Assembly: GCF_047601025.1 (NCBI RefSeq)
Contig: NZ_JASGJZ010000001.1
Coordinates: forward strand, 2,914,001 to 2,978,000
DNA length: 64,000 nucleotides
Source: Pseudorhodoferax sp047601025
Lineage (GTDB): Bacteria > Pseudomonadota > Gammaproteobacteria > Burkholderiales > Burkholderiaceae_C
Direction: 5' to 3'
Under the pieces are notes generated by a model that did no database searches, was not told the origin of the DNA, and saw only the letters and a program-made list of their open reading frames with translations. The position numbers and the translations under genes are program-made. Below, piece by piece: positions 63,713 through 64,000 of this stretch; within the stretch, counting starts at the first letter, position 1, and the number at the start of each line of letters is the position of its first letter.

Positions 63713-64000
63713 TCAGTCCAGCAGGTCGGAGTAGTCGCCGCGGGCGTAGCCCTGCAGTTCGTCCCAGGGCATGCGCGCGGGCAGCGGCTGGGCCTTGACC
63801 GTCAGGCGCTGGCTGGACAGGCCGTGCATGTCCTGCTGCACCAGCGTGCGCACGTAGCGGCCGGCCAGGTCCCAGTCCACCTCGGTGCGGCGCTCGCCCT
63901 GCTGCAGGCGGTAGCGCTGCACGCCGTTGCGCGGCGGGCCCAGCTTTTCCATGCGCTGCAGCGCCTGCGGGTCGATCAGCCAGTAGGCCGCGGCCCACGA
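63713..64000 (-). CDS. Unidentified protein, C-terminal 95 residues (5' end outside window)
   Basis: The frame is open to the window edge, ending LQGYARGDYSDLLD and a TGA at 63713. The visible part is polar and soluble, with no membrane segments and no motif I recognise (ALQRMEKLGPPRNGVQRYRL, then VDWDLAGRYVRTLVQQDMHG). Codon use is like the neighbours. It may be co-transcribed with the CorA-like gene downstream. Confidence 0.55.
   Translation of the reverse strand, partial: SWAAAYWLIDPQALQRMEKLGPPRNGVQRYRLQQGERRTEVDWDLAGRYVRTLVQQDMHGLSSQRLTVKAQPLPARMPWDELQGYARGDYSDLLD

Overview
The window is very GC-rich, tightly packed chromosomal DNA from a betaproteobacterium, most likely of the order Burkholderiales (Comamonadaceae-like). 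The basis is the Bug-type periplasmic binding protein, the alaA-hom-thrC-mobB-moeA-moaD-moaE-clpB gene order, PhoL-type PIN-PhoH, DUF2788/DUF2189 proteins and the codon use. I saw no insertion sequence, prophage, rRNA or CRISPR array. The only tRNA is the selenocysteine tRNA.

Layout. 1-5275 (minus): sugar-acid (aldarate) catabolism cassette with a Bug binding protein, an enolase-superfamily talarate/galactarate dehydratase, a GarD/UxaA-type dehydratase, an HpcH-type aldolase and an SMP-30 lactonase. A divergent LacI-family regulator (5448-6449) is separated from it by two near-identical palindromic operators. 6466-13208 (minus): selenocysteine operon selA ... selB-selC. Between selA and selB sit three unusual genes: an acyl-CoA dehydrogenase-like flavoprotein, a PhnD/SsuA-like binding protein without a signal peptide, and a TusA-like/ferritin-like di-iron fusion. 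13308-17390 (plus): pgm, terC, a decayed lipoprotein gene and an exonuclease III gene. 17426-22125 (minus): ntrC, ntrB, a DUF4124 protein and glnA, with a sigma-54 promoter and NtrC-like sites upstream of glnA. 22334-28689 (minus): CinA-like, EI24, sterol desaturase-like, polysaccharide deacetylase, beta-propeller, RsuA-type pseudouridine synthase and an alpha/beta hydrolase. 28908-35470: an MFS remnant, a CitE-like lyase, smr-radC, an FKBP-ispH pair, phoH and bcp. 36138-49650 (mostly plus): alaA-hom, then a frameshifted P-loop NTPase-TPR gene with nine near-identical 144-bp repeats, then thrC-mobB-moeA-moaD, a converging DapA-like gene, moaE and clpB with a heat-shock promoter. 49686-52501: small membrane proteins downstream of an FNR-type box, and a flavin monooxygenase. 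52615-61918 (plus): complete MdtABC-type RND efflux operon with a NodT-type outer-membrane factor. 61919-64000 (minus): a CorA-like transporter and an unidentified partial gene.

The two most interesting places are: (i) the three-gene redox and binding-protein module between selA and selB, which may link an unknown sulfur/selenium-type chemistry to selenocysteine synthesis; and (ii) the NTPase-TPR gene lodged between hom and thrC. The latter looks like a conflict/defence-type STAND protein whose repeat array has recently expanded and which is now broken by two indels.
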